The translations under genes and the position numbers were made by a program. Under the pieces are notes generated by a model, which was given only the letters and a program-made list of their open reading frames with translations, was not told the origin of the DNA and made no database searches. Positions 58,641 through 62,000 of a stretch of DNA of 62,000 nucleotides are shown here, in pieces (positions within the stretch are counted from its first letter, which is position 1; the number at the start of each line of letters is the position of its first letter). The DNA is from Cryptomeria japonica (lineage: Eukaryota; Streptophyta; Pinopsida; Cupressales; Cupressaceae). The stretch spans positions 123,125,640-123,187,639 of the forward strand of contig NC_081410.1 of assembly GCF_030272615.1 (NCBI RefSeq), in the 5' to 3' direction.

Positions 58641-58945
58641 CTGTTGAGTGAATCCTCTCAGTAGCTTATCGAATTGGCAATGCATGTTTATCATAAAATG
58701 GCCAATTCTAGCCTTCTTTCTAGTTTGTCTTTTCTATGGCACCTGTTGAGTGAATCCTCTCAACATCTTATCCAATTAGCAATGTATGTTTATCATAGAA
58801 TTATCAATTCTAGCCTTGTTTTTAGTTGTCTTCCCTAGGGAACTTGTTTGAGTGAATCCTCTCATCAACTTATCCAATTGATAGCGTATGTTCATCACAA
58901 AACTCACTTTTTGCCTTTTAAGACAAACACGATTTTGTTGATTCC
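58641..58945. repeat. 102-bp tandem repeat, about three copies
   Basis: 'gttgagtgaatcctctca' starts units at about 58643, 58745 and 58846. Each also has 'cttatccaattggcaatg' and 'tttatcataaaat'. It lies 220 bases before the polypurine tract. Confidence 0.8.
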
Positions 58946-59149
58946 TCTTGAGTCAGTCTTTCCCACATGACCTTGTCACCCTATCTTGACAGTTCTTTCT
59001 AGCCTTTCTTTCTTATCGAGAGATTGCCTGTGATATTTTCAAACATTTTCATCCAATCTCTCGAGGGGGCATATTATTCCCATCATCTGGCAACCTTGTA
59101 TCAGTTTATGCTATCTTCTTTGAGCCAACATGACAAGTTGCATTGTCTC

Positions 59150-59163
59150 AAAGAGGGGCAAAA
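59150..59163 (+). promoter_or_regulatory. Polypurine tract of the gag-pro element
   Basis: 'aaagaggggcaaaa' directly precedes the 3' LTR start TGTAGACAC. It is well preserved, so plus-strand priming would have been possible. Confidence 0.75.
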
Positions 59164-59936
59164 TGTAGACACTTTAATTTGTACTAACTAATTAAATAAA
59201 TATTTTTATTTAATTATTTTATCCTAAGTCTTCTATTAATTAAATAGATTCTTATTTATTTATTTAATTCATTAATCCTCTTGCAAGCCTTTCCTCATTT
59301 AAATAAATACATTTATTTATTTAAATTGTCCTTTTCCTAAATTAAATAAATATTTTATTTATTTAATTGATCCCATTTCCTCTATTAATTAAATAATTAA
59401 TTACTTAATTAATTAATTCATTAGCCTTTTCTACCCATAACATAGTCACTCACCTCTTAATTCTTCTCTTCTCTACCCCCTTTATCATTTAATTAGTTCC
59501 TCTACCTACCCTTTAATCCTAGCCGACCATTTATCTTTACACCTCTTAATCTTATTCCTCCATTTCTTACAATGTTCTCAATATAAGAGGATGACTCCTT
59601 CATTATCAACCGTAATCGTGTAATCACCCAATCAGTCTTATGCAATCAATCCTTCTTGAGATCAAGCTATCAACCACAATCCATTCTTTGTTGATCTCTT
59701 GTGGACACACAAAATTTGAGAGCAAATATTTCAAACAAGATCAAAGTAGATAGGATACAATGGAGATTAAAACCCTTCTTGACATTTGAATGGTAATATT
59801 GCTTTATTTTTTTTATTTACATAATCTTAGGTATCTCTATTGGTATTGGTAAATGTTTCATTTTAGGACTTAGATTGTTTGTGGTTGGATCTTTATAATT
59901 TTACAATATTTTATCACTCACTTTTCACCATATACA
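59164..59936 (+). mobile_element. 3' LTR of the gag-pro element
   Basis: It starts TGTAGACACTTTAATTTG and ends TTTTCACCATATACA. It carries the same AT-rich inverted repeats and TATA box (59581-59587) as the 5' LTR. Several small indels in the hairpin region distinguish the two LTRs. Confidence 0.8.
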
Positions 59937-62000
59937 CTATGCTTCCCCAAAATTCTTCCTAACAAGAGGAATACCTGACCCCACGAGGATGCCTAGCAAC
60001 TTGAAACTGGTAGGGTGATGGAATTTGGTGCAACATGATGTATCTAACATACTATTCCACACACATAGGAAAATATATGAAACTATCATCATGATATAGT
60101 TAAGAGTAAAATAAACACAATCATTCACAAGATTTCAATAAGCTTTGGCCAAAGAATCATTTTAGGCCAACTATCGATAGATAGATCTAAGTCAAGATCT
60201 ACCCTTTTTGTTTACCCATATTCAAAACCCATCCATACTCGCAAATAATACATATTGAAAATGCAAACAATGTGTATAAAAGCTTGCAACAACATAAATG
60301 AGCATGCATAGTCATATGAGAGTATACAAGAATAATCAAGAACATTCAAGAACACAAAATTGTAATTAGAAGCTCACAAGGTAATAATATTGCATTTGTA
60401 TCATAGTTCAATCATACAAGTTCCAAGGATCTTTTTTCATAACCCCTTTTAAATACAAGGATAATGTATTTTTCAACTTGTTTTTCTATGGATAATCTAC
60501 ACCTTGTCCTACTCTTCAAGAAGTCAACTATACTAAACATCATCGATTTAAAAAAATGTCAATGACCAAATCACCTATCATCATTATGTTTAAATATTAT
60601 TAACATTGGTCAAATAATTATATTCTTAATTAAGGGTTAGAAAACACAATTAGGCATACGTATCAATCTAAACTAGATCCATAGTACACAAGAACCTAAC
60701 CATTCCCTTAGTAAACCATGTAACCATTTTACTCTTATAGATTCTTATGCTATGTCATCCTAGTCAAGAGAATATTCTTTCACCAAGGTTTATGGAAACA
60801 TATATTAAGTAAAACAAATATCTCAATACAGTGATAAGGTTTCTAAACTCAACAAATGGTTTATAAGGACAAATTAAGGGTACATCAACAATTCTATATG
60901 TATAGGAACTTCCATCCAATGATAAACCAATCCATCCCTTCTAAGATATTCTTATTTGTACATCCCTCAACATTAAGATATAAAGATCAATCAACTTTAA
61001 GTTGTAAATAATCATCCTATTTAGTTTTTTTATTATCTACCCAACATATTTTGAGTCTTCAAACTTCTCCCCCAATTACCATACTTGAAACTAGATAACA
61101 AACTTATGTATATTTAATCTTATACCATCTCCAATAAAATGAACACACAACTATTGATAAAATTCTAAATATTCTATTGATCTATCATCCAAAAACTAAC
61201 TCAATCATGATATATACATTCTATATAGCCTCAAACAAGCCTTAACTGTTAGAAGTTACCCCATCTTTTGGTTCATCAATTTTGTTCATCTTCTAACTAA
61301 TTAATATTGTTAATAAAAGTGTTTTATAATGAAATAATTTTAAAAAACTCCTTGAGTTTCATATGCATGTATAAAGTAAAGTTTAATTTAACTTTTCATC
61401 AGAAATAGAAGAATAATAAAATCTAAACATCATTCTTAGAACAAACTATACTCAAATAAATATTTATAAATCTCACAATATAGTCTTCATATTAAGAATA
61501 CTAATATATTTACCAATTTTATTACATATGAAAATAGATACAATTAAGATTTCCTTAATAAATATGATGGCCATTACCATGTTTTATAAAATTCAATCAA
61601 TAGTAGTTAAAAGGTATGTACTAACAAATAAAACTAATACAACTACAATTTACTTATTAAATATGCTGACAATTACCATGTTTTATAAAATTTAACTTAA
61701 CTCTAGCCACACTCACTATTATTTTTCAACATATAATGTACTCATTTGTTTGTAACTCCTTGTAGGTAAAAAATATATAACCAAGATCATGAATCATGGT
61801 ATTATAGTTTTCCCTTGAAATGATACATTAATCTATGTCCCCTATCTTAAAGTCTAAATGTGTTTTTCATCATTAACTATCATGAGGTACTTTTGAATCA
61901 AACACTACAAGAGTACTCCTATATTTATCTATCCACAGTACAAGTAGTGCATGCCAAACGAAGATATTATAGAGTTTCCTATATCAACTATTTCATGTCA
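59937..62000. other. Non-coding flank to the window end
   Basis: AT-rich sequence without coding frames, tandem repeats or element ends that I can recognise. Two short similar passages ('accatgttttataaaattca' at about 61578 and 'accatgttttataaaattta' at about 61676) suggest a local duplication of about 98 bases. Confidence 0.5.

Larger units (their letters stand above)
47578..59936 (+). mobile_element. Non-autonomous gypsy-type element (gag-pro, no polymerase)
   Basis: Two collinear LTRs (47578-48344 and 59164-59936) enclose a leader, gag, protease, a linker with the integrase C-terminus and a 4.1-kb non-coding 3' part ending in a polypurine tract. RT, RNase H and the integrase core are absent. 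Flanking 'tatgt' (47573-47577) and 'tatgc' (59938-59942) may be a target duplication if the last LTR base is counted differently, so this is weak. The LTRs differ by many substitutions and indels, so the insertion is old. Confidence 0.75.

Noticed and set aside
1-62000. CRISPR array, bacterial operons, telomere or rDNA repeats
   Set aside because: The tandem repeats lack regular unique spacers, no ribosome-binding or operon structure was seen, and no (TTTAGGG)n or rRNA-like segment was noticed.

Overview
This window is transposable-element DNA from a large, repeat-rich plant nuclear genome. The LTR families, the decayed long terminal repeats and the complete absence of a recognisable host gene suggest a gymnosperm, but that is inference from memory of such families. 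No rRNA, tRNA, CRISPR or bacterial features were seen. Almost every coding stretch is a retrotransposon pseudogene. Many of the in-frame stops sit where CAA, CAG, CGA or TGG would be expected, which is the pattern left by deamination of methylated cytosine.

Layout, left to right. 1-1640: two complex TG/TA/TATG microsatellites. 1973-4396: remnant of a minus-strand copia LTR, a 52-bp tandem array of about ten copies, and a non-coding tail. 4397-7151: a plus-strand copia-type solo LTR split by a 5'-truncated minus-strand LINE (about 4943-6560). 8589-12259: a 3671-bp solo LTR with a perfect 5-bp target duplication (TTATA), inserted into a TA/TG microsatellite whose right arm (12260-13385) carries a duplication of about 560 bp. 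14184-21896: LTR-like segments in both orientations, a minus-strand gypsy integrase fragment (15763-16215) and an unidentified decayed coding region (17597-20380). 23219-25733: a copia-type solo LTR with target duplication TGCTT.

25739-46236 is a decayed Ty3/gypsy element (gag, protease, RT, RNase H, integrase). It is split by a 333-bp TRIM element (41581-41913) and by a complete minus-strand Ty1/copia element (27741-41536, target duplication CCAAT). The copia 5' LTR was in turn split by a 6.6-kb LINE (33702-40290) with a 15-bp target duplication. The last large unit, 47578-59936, is a non-autonomous gypsy derivative. It has both LTRs, a long leader with tandem repeats, gag and protease, but no RT, RNase H or integrase core. 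A continuous linker frame joins the protease region to the integrase C-terminal GPY module.

The best candidate for something new is the LINE architecture. Downstream of ORF2 (endonuclease, RT, zinc knuckle, RNase H) it carries a third open frame of about 563 codons. This frame has an unidentified N-terminal domain, a coiled coil and a hydrophobic C-terminus, and it lies inside the target duplication. The truncated LINE at 5-6.5 kb, inserted independently, has the same order: RNase H, coiled-coil ORF, hydrophobic tail, similar 3' end. Other notable items are the TRIM with a tRNA-like core, the shared 30-bp GC-rich modules, and the gag-pro element that has lost its polymerase.
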